NCBI GenBank assembly: GCA_964565925.1
Contig: CAZMGV010000015.1
Coordinates: 1-64,000, forward strand
DNA from: CAZMGV01 sp964565925
Lineage (GTDB): Bacteria; JAGRBM01; JAHCIT01
Length of the DNA stretch: 64,000 nucleotides
Direction of reading: 5' to 3'
Part shown: positions 44,378 through 52,080 of the stretch, piece by piece
How positions within the stretch are numbered: position 1 is the first letter of the stretch
Layout: every line of letters starts with the position of its first letter
The notes under the pieces: model-generated
What the model saw: the letters and a program-made list of their open reading frames with translations, nothing else
Database searches by the model: none
What the model was told of the DNA's origin: nothing
Translations under genes and position numbers: made by a program

Positions 44378-44581
44378 ATGAACCTTGACGGTGACCAGAC
44401 CGGAATCGCGGAACTGAAGAAGATGGCCGCCGCCAACAAGGACTTTCTCAAGTTCCTGATCAAGGAAGTGCGTACGTCGTTCGAGGGGTTCGCCGAGTTC
44501 AAGGGTTCTGACGGTGTGAAATACAAGCTCGTCCGTGACGGTAAAGACCCCGAGCACCTGACCGTCGAGAAGACAGCCTGA
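44378..44581 (+). CDS. Small conserved-looking protein of unknown function
   Basis: 67 residues, acidic and basic mixed, without signal or membrane segments: an N-terminal helix (IAELKKMAAANKDFLKFLI) followed by two short strands around a GSDGVKYKLV turn. GCGGGGA lies about 13 bases before ATG 44378. Coding bias looks real, but no family is recognised. It stands alone between the MBL gene and the ABC exporter, and may be expressed with either. Confidence 0.55.
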   Translation: MNLDGDQTGIAELKKMAAANKDFLKFLIKEVRTSFEGFAEFKGSDGVKYKLVRDGKDPEHLTVEKTA

Positions 44582-44589
44582 CCCGGTAC

Positions 44590-44607
44590 CGGCCGGACGC
44601 CCGGCCG
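44590..44607. repeat. GC hairpin after the 67-residue gene
   Basis: CGGCCGG (44590-44596) pairs with CCGGCCG (44601-44607) around loop ACGC, nine bases after the stop of the small gene. There is no T run, so it would be a poor intrinsic terminator; it may stabilise an mRNA 3' end. Confidence 0.35.
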
Positions 44608-44679
44608 TTAGAAACGGCTGTCGAAGGTTATCGCCGAAGCCTGTTCCTGAATCGCATTCCGTATCCGCAATAAATCCGC

Positions 44680-45597
44680 ATGTCTGCAGTTATTTCAATC
44701 CGCAAGCTTGAGAAACGATTCGGGAACCTGGAAGTGGTTCGGGGGATCGACTTCGATGTTGAAGGGGGAGAATGCGTCGGTCTTCTGGGGCCTAACGGCG
44801 CTGGTAAGACGTCCACCCTCAAGATGCTCGTAGGCCAGATGTTCCGCACCGACGGCGACGTGCATGTGCTGGGTCTGGACCCGGAGCGCGCCCCCGAGGA
44901 AGTGAAAGCCCGCCTCGGAGTTGTCAGCCAGGATGACACTACTGACCCCGATCTGACGGTTGAACAGAATCTGGTCGTCTTTGCCCGGTATTTCGGCCTC
45001 AGGGGGGCCGAGGCCCACACCCGTGCCCGGGATTTACTCGAATTCGTGCATCTTTCGGACAAGAAGGGCGAGAAGATAGAGAACCTATCCGGCGGCATGA
45101 AACGCCGGCTGCTTATCGCCCGGGCGCTCATCAATGCGCCGGAACTGCTGATTCTCGACGAGCCGACAACGGGGCTCGATCCGCAGGCACGGCATCTGAT
45201 CTGGCAGAAACTCCGTCTCCTCAAGCGTCAGGGGACGACCATGCTGCTCACGACTCACTATATGGAAGAGGCGGAGCAGCTCTGCGACCGTGTCCTGATT
45301 ATGGATAACGGCAAGATACTGGACAGCGGTTCGCCGGAGGCACTGGTGGTCCGGCATGTGGGTGCCGAAGTGCTCGAAATTTTCCTGGGCGACCAGAACC
45401 CCCGGCTCATTCTGGACAAACTGGGGCCGGCTGCTCCCCGGCACGAAATTGCCAACGATATGCTGTATCTGTACCTGGACGGGAAGTCCGATGTGGCGTC
45501 ACAGGTGCGCTCCATCGGTGTGGGTGAGATCCTTCACCGACCGGCGACGCTCGAAGACGTCTTCCTTAAGGTCGCCGGACGGGAGCTGTCGGAATGA
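44680..45597 (+). CDS. ABC-2 exporter ATP-binding subunit (NodI/DrrA type)
   Basis: The ATPase of a two-gene ABC-2 exporter, 305 residues. Walker A is GPNGAGKT, the signature LSGGMKRR, Walker B LLILDEPTTGLD and the switch His lies in TTHYMEEAEQLCDRV. The C-terminal extension after the fold ends in ATLEDVFLKVAGRELSE, typical of the NodI/DrrA group. It overlaps the permease gene by four bases. With the neighbouring sugar genes, export of a lipid-linked glycan or similar molecule is likely but not proven. Confidence 0.95.
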   Translation: MSAVISIRKLEKRFGNLEVVRGIDFDVEGGECVGLLGPNGAGKTSTLKMLVGQMFRTDGDVHVLGLDPERAPEEVKARLGVVSQDDTTDPDLTVEQNLVVFARYFGLRGAEAHTRARDLLEFVHLSDKKGEKIENLSGGMKRRLLIARALINAPELLILDEPTTGLDPQARHLIWQKLRLLKRQGTTMLLTTHYMEEAEQLCDRVLIMDNGKILDSGSPEALVVRHVGAEVLEIFLGDQNPRLILDKLGPAAPRHEIANDMLYLYLDGKSDVASQVRSIGVGEILHRPATLEDVFLKVAGRELSE

Positions 45598-46379
45598 ATC
45601 AGGTCTTCTCGCTCCCCTGGATAGGACTGCGGACATTCACAGTCTGGGACCGGAACCGGCTGGTCTGGACGCATGGCGCCTGGCTGTCGACCGTTTTCGG
45701 GGAACTGTTCGAGCCGATTCTCTATATCTTCGCGTTCGGATACGGCCTCGGGTCGATGATTCCGGAGATGCAGGGGACGTCCTATATTCATTACATCGTT
45801 CCCGGTGCCATGGGCATGAGCGTCATGTATTCGTCGTCGTTCGAATGCACGTACGGGTCATTTACCCGCATGGTCCGACAGAAAACCTATGAGGCAGTCA
45901 TGCTGACGCCTGTCTCGCTCGAAGAAGTCGTGGCCGGGGATATTTTCTGGGGCGCGACCAAAGGGCTTATCGGCGGCTTTTTTGTCGTGACCGTCGTGAC
46001 GGTGGCCGGACTCGCCGAACACTGGACACTGATCCTGGCGATCCCGTTTTCGCTGGTCGTGGGCCTTACGTTCGCCTCGATGGCCCAGCTCGTGACGGCG
46101 CTCGCCAGAAGTTACGACTCGTTTACGTACTACTTCACCGTGGTGCTTACGCCCTTCTGGCTCCTGTCAGGCGGTTTTTTCCCGGTTGAAAAGCTGGGTA
46201 CGTTCTGGCGGGGGCTCGCGGGTTTCATGCCGCTGTTTCATGCCGTTTCCGCCTACCGGGAACTGGCCCGCGGTGAGCTGCAGCTGAACATTCTTAACCA
46301 TCTGTCATGGCTTGTACTCTACGCCTATGTCTCCTTCGCACTGTCAATCAACCTCATCCGCAAACGGATCATCAAGTAG
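45594..46379 (+). CDS. ABC-2 exporter permease (NodJ type)
   Basis: A 261-residue integral membrane protein with about six hydrophobic helices, including LFEPILYIFAFGYGLGSMI, YIHYIVPGAMGMSVMYS and SGGFFPVEKLGTFWRGL, the last matching the family's end motif. The start overlaps the ATPase stop. A NodJ/DrrB-type partner for the preceding ATPase; cargo unknown. Confidence 0.92.
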   Translation: MNQVFSLPWIGLRTFTVWDRNRLVWTHGAWLSTVFGELFEPILYIFAFGYGLGSMIPEMQGTSYIHYIVPGAMGMSVMYSSSFECTYGSFTRMVRQKTYEAVMLTPVSLEEVVAGDIFWGATKGLIGGFFVVTVVTVAGLAEHWTLILAIPFSLVVGLTFASMAQLVTALARSYDSFTYYFTVVLTPFWLLSGGFFPVEKLGTFWRGLAGFMPLFHAVSAYRELARGELQLNILNHLSWLVLYAYVSFALSINLIRKRIIK

Positions 46380-46382
46380 ATC

Positions 46383-47528
46383 ATGGCCACGCCGATCCGG
46401 ATCCCTTTCAATCGCCCGACTCACGTCGAGGGGGTGAGAGATGCGCTGATGCAGGCGGTGCAGGGGGGGCACACCGCCGGAGGCGGTCCCTTCGGCCGCA
46501 AGTGCGAGGATTTCCTCAGCGCCATGTTCGCCCAGACCGCTCTGCTGGTCAGCAGTTGCACGCACGCCCTCGAGATGAGTGCGATTCTGCTGGGAATCGG
46601 TCCGGGAGATGAAGTTATCCTGCCCAGTTTTACCTTTGTTTCTACAGCAAATGCCTTTGCATTGAGGAGCGCAGACCTCAAGTTCGCCGACTGCGACGAC
46701 TGCGGCAATATCGATCTCGGACACGTGGAGCGTCTGTTGTCACCCAAAACCCGGGTTGTTGTACCGGTCCATTACGCGGGTAATTCCTGTGACATGAAGT
46801 GGCTGATGGAACTGTGCCGTACCAAACGAATACCAGTGATTGAAGACGCCGCCCAGAGTATCGGTGCCTATTGCCATGGCCGGCCGCTTGGGACATTCGG
46901 TGCGCTGGGCTGTTTCAGCTTCCATGAGACCAAGAACCTGGTGTCGGGCGAAGGTGGCGCGCTGACCTCGGCGGACGAAGGCATACTCTCCCGGGGGTAT
47001 CACCTGCGTGACAAGGGGACGAACCGTCGCGAGTTCAGAAGCGGTCTCGCAGACAAGTATTCCTGGGTGGATATCGGCTCGAGCTGGACGATGTCTGACC
47101 TGAATGCCGCCTATCTTTCGGCCCAGCTCGACTGCTTCAAGGAGATCGCTGCCAGACGCAAGACGTTATGGCACCGGTACGAGAGCGAACTGGCTGGGCC
47201 GGCTGCGAAGGCCGGTGTCCGGGTCCTGAAAATCCCGCCGCACAACCTGCCCAATCACCACCTGTTCGCCCTGATTCTGAGGAGCCGTGAACAGCGTGAC
47301 CGGTTTATCGGTTTCATGGGTGAAAAGGGGATACTCACGCCGTTTCACTATGTGTCACTGCACAGCTCCCCGTTCGGGAGACAGTTTCACAAATCGGGAG
47401 AGTCGCTTCCGAAAACCGACGAGCTGTCGGACTGCCTTGTCCGTCTCCCGCTGTTTTACAATCTGACGGACGGCGAGCAGGCGGACGTGATAGAATCGGC
47501 CACAAAGTTCCTGAGCCAGGAGAAATAA
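46383..47528 (+). CDS. wecE: dTDP-4-amino-4,6-dideoxygalactose transaminase (WecE-like)
   Basis: A PLP-dependent sugar aminotransferase of the DegT/DnrJ/EryC1 family, 381 residues. It tracks E. coli WecE closely by eye: IPFNRPTHVEG, LLVSSCTHALEMSAILLGI, SFTFVSTANAFALR, VPVHYAGNSCDM, the catalytic Lys in CFSFHETKNLVSGEGGAL, and DIGSSWTMSDLNAAYL. WecE makes dTDP-Fuc4N for enterobacterial common antigen. Here it lies beside a WecD-like acetyltransferase, so dTDP-Fuc4NAc or a similar sugar is the expected product. Confidence 0.9.
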   Translation: MATPIRIPFNRPTHVEGVRDALMQAVQGGHTAGGGPFGRKCEDFLSAMFAQTALLVSSCTHALEMSAILLGIGPGDEVILPSFTFVSTANAFALRSADLKFADCDDCGNIDLGHVERLLSPKTRVVVPVHYAGNSCDMKWLMELCRTKRIPVIEDAAQSIGAYCHGRPLGTFGALGCFSFHETKNLVSGEGGALTSADEGILSRGYHLRDKGTNRREFRSGLADKYSWVDIGSSWTMSDLNAAYLSAQLDCFKEIAARRKTLWHRYESELAGPAAKAGVRVLKIPPHNLPNHHLFALILRSREQRDRFIGFMGEKGILTPFHYVSLHSSPFGRQFHKSGESLPKTDELSDCLVRLPLFYNLTDGEQADVIESATKFLSQEK

Positions 47529-48496
47529 TGGCGGTCCCGCCGGTCTCATTCGTGATCCCCTGCTACCGGTCTGCGGAAACGCTCTCCGGTGTGTTACATG
47601 AGATTTACGGCGAATTTCCGGATGCCGAGGTGATCGCTGTTGTGGACGCGTCTCCGGATAATGTGGCCGAGGTCGCCCGTGCCTATGGCACTAAGCACCC
47701 GTCGCGAAAATTGAAAGTGATAGAGCTGCGCGAGAACCGGGGACAGCACTACGCCATCCTGCAGGGTTTCCGTCATGTTACGGCTGCTCTGGTGGCAACG
47801 ATTGATGACGACGGGCAGAACCCGGCGGCAGATATCCGGCCCATGTGCGAGGCACTGGTGAACGATGACCTCGACTGTGTGTACGGATATTTCGATGTGC
47901 AGGAACAGTCTGCCTACCGCCGGATGCTTTCGCGGGGAAACAAGTGGCTCTCGGCGTTTTTCATGGGAAACGACCGTCGGATTCCGATCACCAACGTGAG
48001 GGTATTGCGTGCCGATCTTGCCCGGGCACTGGTGGAAACACCGTCGCCATATCCGTTCATTGATGCCATGATCTTCCGCTCGACCCGGCATATCGGCTGG
48101 CGACCGGCCGGCCACCGGCCCAGGGCTGCGGGAACCAGCGGCTACACATTCGGAAAACTGCTCTCGCTGATTGTCTCGCACACGACGATCTATTCGACTT
48201 TGCCGCTCACGATCGCGGCGGTGGGGGCCTTTGCAGTCTCTGCGCTCGGATTCCTGTATGGCGGATTTATCGTGATCAAAACCATTGCCCAGGGCGGGGC
48301 GCCGACAGGCTGGCCATCGCTTATGGTGATGATGAGCGGTATGTTCGCGCTGCTTTTCCTGTTCATGGCGGTGCTGAGTATCTATGTCGGCCGCCTTTAT
48401 GTGGGGTTCAATCTCGCCCGCGTTCCATATATTCGTTCCGGGAATTCGCCTGAAATGCCGTCCGTAATATCGGCAGAGAAGGGCAACGCCGGGTGA
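47528..48496 (+). CDS. GT2 glycosyltransferase with C-terminal membrane helices
   Basis: A DPM1/GtrB-type GT2 of 322 residues. The catalytic domain opens with VSFVIPCYRSAETLSGVL and has VVDASPDNVAEVA, REN(R)GQHYAILQGF and TIDDDGQNPAADI with its DDD metal motif. Two membrane helices follow (about 232-255 and 272-295), as in transferases that charge undecaprenyl phosphate. It lies between the aminotransferase and acetyltransferase genes (overlaps of one and four bases), so it probably transfers the sugar they make to a polyprenyl carrier. Confidence 0.9.
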   Translation: MAVPPVSFVIPCYRSAETLSGVLHEIYGEFPDAEVIAVVDASPDNVAEVARAYGTKHPSRKLKVIELRENRGQHYAILQGFRHVTAALVATIDDDGQNPAADIRPMCEALVNDDLDCVYGYFDVQEQSAYRRMLSRGNKWLSAFFMGNDRRIPITNVRVLRADLARALVETPSPYPFIDAMIFRSTRHIGWRPAGHRPRAAGTSGYTFGKLLSLIVSHTTIYSTLPLTIAAVGAFAVSALGFLYGGFIVIKTIAQGGAPTGWPSLMVMMSGMFALLFLFMAVLSIYVGRLYVGFNLARVPYIRSGNSPEMPSVISAEKGNAG

Positions 48497-49242
48497 GCGC
48501 CGGAAAATCCCCTTACGATTCAGCCCGGTTCGGATTCCCCATCTTCCGGGCGACCTGCAATACGGTTGACGAAGTCCGCACATCTGCGGACCTGGCCCGT
48601 AAAGACGGCGGGGAACTGCTGATCCTGAGATTCCCGACCGACCGTGGTGACATCCTGAAGTGGCTCTCGGATGGCCCGCCTTGGCGCCTCGGCGACACGC
48701 TGGTCCATTACCGGAGAAATGCCACTGACCAGATCCCGCTGACGACCTTGAAGGAGGGGTTCCGTCTCCGGGAAGCCACCGCTGCAGATATCCCTCGCAT
48801 CCGGAAGCTGGCGGAGAGCCTGTTTGGAACTTACACGAGCCACTACCAGTGCAATCCCCGCACAAACGACCCGGTCAAGCTGGCAGCGGGGTATGCCGAG
48901 TGGTCGGTACGGTTCGTGTCGGAACCGGCGCTGCATAAGTTCTGTTATCTCGTCGAAACGGCTGATGGCGCTGAACTCGCCGCCTATATCGGTTTCGAAC
49001 TGCTGGACGGCAGTGGTCATGTGACAATCGGGGGCGTTGGCCCCGGTTACCAGCAATATGGGTTTTACCGCCAGCTGGTCGAAAACGGCTTTCTCCGCTT
49101 CGGCAAGATGGGCGCCCGGTGGGTGGAAATCTCTACGCAGGTTCAGAACTTCGCTGTTCAGAAAGTCTGGACCCGTCTGGGGCTGGAGATCTTCAAGGCC
49201 GAATACACGGTCCACCTCGATCTGCGCCGCAGCGAACCGTGA
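48493..49242 (+). CDS. GNAT acetyltransferase, WecD-like
   Basis: A 249-residue protein: N-terminal DSARFGFPIFRATCNTVDEV module of the WecD type, then a GNAT domain (about residues 98-240) with FRLREATAADIPRIRKLAE, a GGVGPGYQQYGFYRQLVE acetyl-CoA loop and VQNFAVQKVWTRLGLE. WecD acetylates dTDP-Fuc4N, and the two-part layout and the neighbouring WecE-like gene support that role. The GTG start overlaps the previous stop (GTGA). Last clear gene of the exporter/sugar operon. Confidence 0.82.
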   Translation: MSAGKSPYDSARFGFPIFRATCNTVDEVRTSADLARKDGGELLILRFPTDRGDILKWLSDGPPWRLGDTLVHYRRNATDQIPLTTLKEGFRLREATAADIPRIRKLAESLFGTYTSHYQCNPRTNDPVKLAAGYAEWSVRFVSEPALHKFCYLVETADGAELAAYIGFELLDGSGHVTIGGVGPGYQQYGFYRQLVENGFLRFGKMGARWVEISTQVQNFAVQKVWTRLGLEIFKAEYTVHLDLRRSEP

Positions 49243-49274
49243 TCCCTTGATACCCCTCTAGCCGGGCCGGTATA

Positions 49275-49300
49275 GCAAAACAGGGGATTCCCTGCTTTGC
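49275..49300 (+). promoter_or_regulatory. Hairpin enclosing the Shine-Dalgarno and start of the binding-protein gene
   Basis: GCAAA (49275-49279) and CAGGG (49281-49285) pair with CCCTG (49290-49294) and TTTGC (49296-49300), with one A-C mismatch and the tetraloop GATT. The left arm contains the only Shine-Dalgarno-like AGGGG, and the TTG start (49297-49299) lies in the right arm, so the hairpin would block translation initiation. Confidence 0.5.
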
Positions 49301-50265
49301 GCTATTTCATTTTCATATTGGTCGCCGGTGGGCTTATCTGCCTCCTGTGGCCCGCCGGACGGGTGAGCAGCGCACTCATAGGAGCGACGCAGCTCCCCGG
49401 GAGTCGTATAGAAGGCGTCTCCTTTCCACGAATCCTCATTGATCCGGCCGGACGGCGGCAGCGGCTTGAGCAGAAACCACACCGGATCGTCTCGATGGTG
49501 CTTTCCAGCGATGAAATTCTGATGGACCTCATCGATCCCGCAAGAATCCGGGGCATGACGTTTCTGGCGACGGATGCGATTTCTTCCAACTGCGCTTCGC
49601 GTATCCCTAAAGGGATGCCGGCTGTTCACGAAGATCTGGAACCGGTACTCGCGCTCGACCCTGACCTGTTGATCGTCGCCGGATACACGGACGCCGGTTT
49701 CACCCGGACGATGGTGTCGGCGGGTGTGCCGCTTCTGCATATTGCGGGCTATCAGAGCCTCTCCGACATTCACCAGAATATCAGACTGATCGCCCGGGCC
49801 GTGGGGGAAGATGACAAGGGCCTCGAACTCGCCCGGCAAATGGATGCCCGCATTGACGCTGTGAGAACCCGGGTCAAAGGACTTGAACGGCCGCGCGTGC
49901 TGTTCCTGATCGAAGGGGACGGGACGCACGGGGGCCGGACGACTATTAACGAGGTGATCGAGGCCGCCGGAGGCAACAATATCGCCGCCTCCGAGGCGGG
50001 GATTATCGGGTCCCGGGTGCTCTCGCTGGAGGCTGCCATCAGCCTGAATCCCGACGTTGTTCTGCTGATGCGTTACACGGATGACCCCGACGATCCGATT
50101 CGGGACCGCTACCTGAAAGATCCGAACTGGCAGGAGGTGAAAGCAGTCCGGACGGGGCGCGTTTATTCGGTTCCCTACCGGTCAATTATCAGCATGTCGC
50201 ACTATGTTGCCGACGGTGCCGAAGCGATATCGAAGCTGTTGCACCCGGAGGCCTGGCAGAATTGA
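49297..50265 (+). CDS. Periplasmic binding protein of a corrinoid/siderophore ABC importer
   Basis: A class III solute-binding protein (BtuF/FecB family), 322 residues. There is an N-terminal hydrophobic signal segment without a clear lipobox. The family blocks are IDPAGRRQRLEQKPHRIVSMVLSSDEI, DLEPVLALDPDLLIVAGYT and a late NPDVVLLMRY followed by WQEVKAVRTGRVYSVPYR. The start is TTG 49297, inside a hairpin. Cobalamin and ferric siderophore ligands are hard to separate by sequence. It overlaps the permease gene. Confidence 0.87.
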   Translation: MRYFIFILVAGGLICLLWPAGRVSSALIGATQLPGSRIEGVSFPRILIDPAGRRQRLEQKPHRIVSMVLSSDEILMDLIDPARIRGMTFLATDAISSNCASRIPKGMPAVHEDLEPVLALDPDLLIVAGYTDAGFTRTMVSAGVPLLHIAGYQSLSDIHQNIRLIARAVGEDDKGLELARQMDARIDAVRTRVKGLERPRVLFLIEGDGTHGGRTTINEVIEAAGGNNIAASEAGIIGSRVLSLEAAISLNPDVVLLMRYTDDPDDPIRDRYLKDPNWQEVKAVRTGRVYSVPYRSIISMSHYVADGAEAISKLLHPEAWQN

Positions 50266-51290
50266 GCCGCCCCCGTATCGTTGCGGTAATAGCACTTGCA
50301 TGCTGTGCGGGAGCTTTTGCTGGCGGGATCCTGCTCGGCCCGGCGGAGATATCTTTCTGGCATGCCATGCATATGATCGCTGCAAAGGCCGGTATCGCTC
50401 CGCCTGGCGACTGGCCCGCCTGGCAGGAGACAGTGGTGATGGACGTGCGGCTGCCCCGGACACTGCTGGGCCTCCTCGTCGGCAGCGGATTAGCCATCTC
50501 GGGCGCCGCCATGCAGGGGTTTTTCCGTAACCCTCTGGCCGAGCCCGGCATTGTCGGAGTGTCGGCCGGAGCGGCACTGGGCGGGGTCGCCGCGATTTTT
50601 ACCGGGCTGGCCGCCCAGTCGGTATGGCTGCTTCCGCTGTTCACGTTCCTGGGCGGCGCGGGTGCCACCTGGCTGGTCTATACCGTGACCGCCCGGCAGG
50701 GCCGGGTTGATCCGAACACGCTACTGCTCGCCGGGGTCGCCCTCGGGGTCATGCTTGTCGCCATGACTTCGTTCCTGATCTCGGTATCGCTGGCCGACTG
50801 GCAGGTGGCTTCCCAGATCCTCAACTGGACGCTCGGCGGGCTGGCGGGTCGCAACTGGGACCATGTGAAAATCGCCGCGCCGATCGTTTTTGCCGGGGCA
50901 GCGGCTGTGCTCGTTTATTCACGGGACCTGGACGCACTGGTGCTCGGCGAGACACAGGCGTACTCCGTCGGGGTCGATGTGCCGCGTGTCCGTCGCAACC
51001 TGATCGCGGCGACTGCCGCCATTACAGGTGCGACCGTGGCCGTCGCAGGGCCCATCGGGTTCGTGGGACTCGTGGTACCGCATATACTTCGCCTGTTCAT
51101 GGGTCCGGGGCACCGCTGGCTGCTCCCGGTATCGGCACTGGCGGGCGGGGCGTTCCTGGTATTTGCGGATATTCTATGCCGTCTCATCGTCCGTCCCGCC
51201 GAGCTGCAGCTGGGGATTCTGACCGCCCTCACCGGCGGTCCGCTGTTTGTCTGGCTGCTGGTTCGTCAGCGGAGCGCCTTCAGGAGCTGA
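50262..51290 (+). CDS. FecCD/BtuC-family permease
   Basis: A polytopic permease of 342 residues with about ten hydrophobic helices. Family marks are RLPRTLLGLLVGSGLAISGAAM, QGFFRNPLAEPGIVGVSAGAA and the ATPase-contact region ATVAVAGPIGFVGLVVPHI. The start is TTG 50262, overlapping the binding-protein stop. The 3' end lies 7 bases before the ATPase gene. Confidence 0.92.
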   Translation: MSRPRIVAVIALACCAGAFAGGILLGPAEISFWHAMHMIAAKAGIAPPGDWPAWQETVVMDVRLPRTLLGLLVGSGLAISGAAMQGFFRNPLAEPGIVGVSAGAALGGVAAIFTGLAAQSVWLLPLFTFLGGAGATWLVYTVTARQGRVDPNTLLLAGVALGVMLVAMTSFLISVSLADWQVASQILNWTLGGLAGRNWDHVKIAAPIVFAGAAAVLVYSRDLDALVLGETQAYSVGVDVPRVRRNLIAATAAITGATVAVAGPIGFVGLVVPHILRLFMGPGHRWLLPVSALAGGAFLVFADILCRLIVRPAELQLGILTALTGGPLFVWLLVRQRSAFRS

Positions 51291-51297
51291 TAACGAC

Positions 51298-52080
51298 GTG
51301 CCGCTGCTCGAAGTCAAAGATCTCTCGTTCTCCTATCCGGGCCGGCCGGTGCTGGAGGGGGTGTCTCTCGAGGTGAGTGCAGGCGAACTTGTGGGTCTCG
51401 TGGGGCCCAACGGAAGCGGCAAATCGACACTGCTCCAGCTCATGCTCGGGATGCTGAAACCGGACCGGGGCGTAGTGGAACTGGACGGTGTTCCCGTCAG
51501 CGGACTTTCTCGACGGGAGATCGCCCGTCGCGCCGCTTTCGTGCCGCAGGATACTACCATTCCGTTTTCGTTCTCCGTGCGGGAGGTGGTCGATATGGGC
51601 CGGTTCCCGCATCTGGGACGATTCCAGGTTGAGGGCCCAAGTGATGAAGAGATTATCGCTTCAGCCATGAAACTGACCCAGACAGTGCATCTGGCGGACC
51701 GGGCCGTTAACGAACTGTCAGGCGGCGAGCGACAGCGGGTATTTATCGCGCGTGCATTTGCACAGGTACCCAAACTGATGGTGCTCGACGAACCGACCTC
51801 TAACCTAGATCTCGTCCACCAGCTCGAGGCGATGCTCTTGATCCGCGATATGGCGGCCAGGGAAAGCGGAGTGATTGTGGCAATGCACGACCTGTCGCTG
51901 GCCTCCCGGTTCTGTCACCGGGTGCTTATCCTGGCGGATCGCCGGATCGCCGCCTGCGGGACACCTGAAGCCGTATTTACGGCGGAAAACCTGAGGGACT
52001 ATTTCGGTATCAAGGCGCGGATCGAGAAAGACCCCGGCGGGCAGGGACTGCATGTGGTGCCGCTCGCTCCGGCGAAGTGA
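51298..52080 (+). CDS. FepC/BtuD-type ABC ATPase
   Basis: The ATP-binding subunit of the importer, 260 residues. Walker A is GPNGSGKS, the Q loop is VPQDTTIPF, the signature is LSGGERQRV and Walker B is LMVLDEPTSNLD. The switch His lies in VAMHDLSLA. The frame is open further upstream inside the permease gene, but GTG 51298 with AGGAG about 12 bases upstream is preferred. It ends one base before the stop of the convergent HD-domain gene. Confidence 0.92.
   Translation: MPLLEVKDLSFSYPGRPVLEGVSLEVSAGELVGLVGPNGSGKSTLLQLMLGMLKPDRGVVELDGVPVSGLSRREIARRAAFVPQDTTIPFSFSVREVVDMGRFPHLGRFQVEGPSDEEIIASAMKLTQTVHLADRAVNELSGGERQRVFIARAFAQVPKLMVLDEPTSNLDLVHQLEAMLLIRDMAARESGVIVAMHDLSLASRFCHRVLILADRRIAACGTPEAVFTAENLRDYFGIKARIEKDPGGQGLHVVPLAPAK

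Noticed and set aside
47594..48865. 423-codon minus-strand frame over the GT2 and GNAT genes
   Set aside because: It spans the junction of two well-supported genes; composition is typical of a shadow frame.
49243..49296. Cobalamin riboswitch before the BtuF-like gene
   Set aside because: Only 54 bases separate the genes, far too short for a B12 riboswitch, and no B12-box is present.
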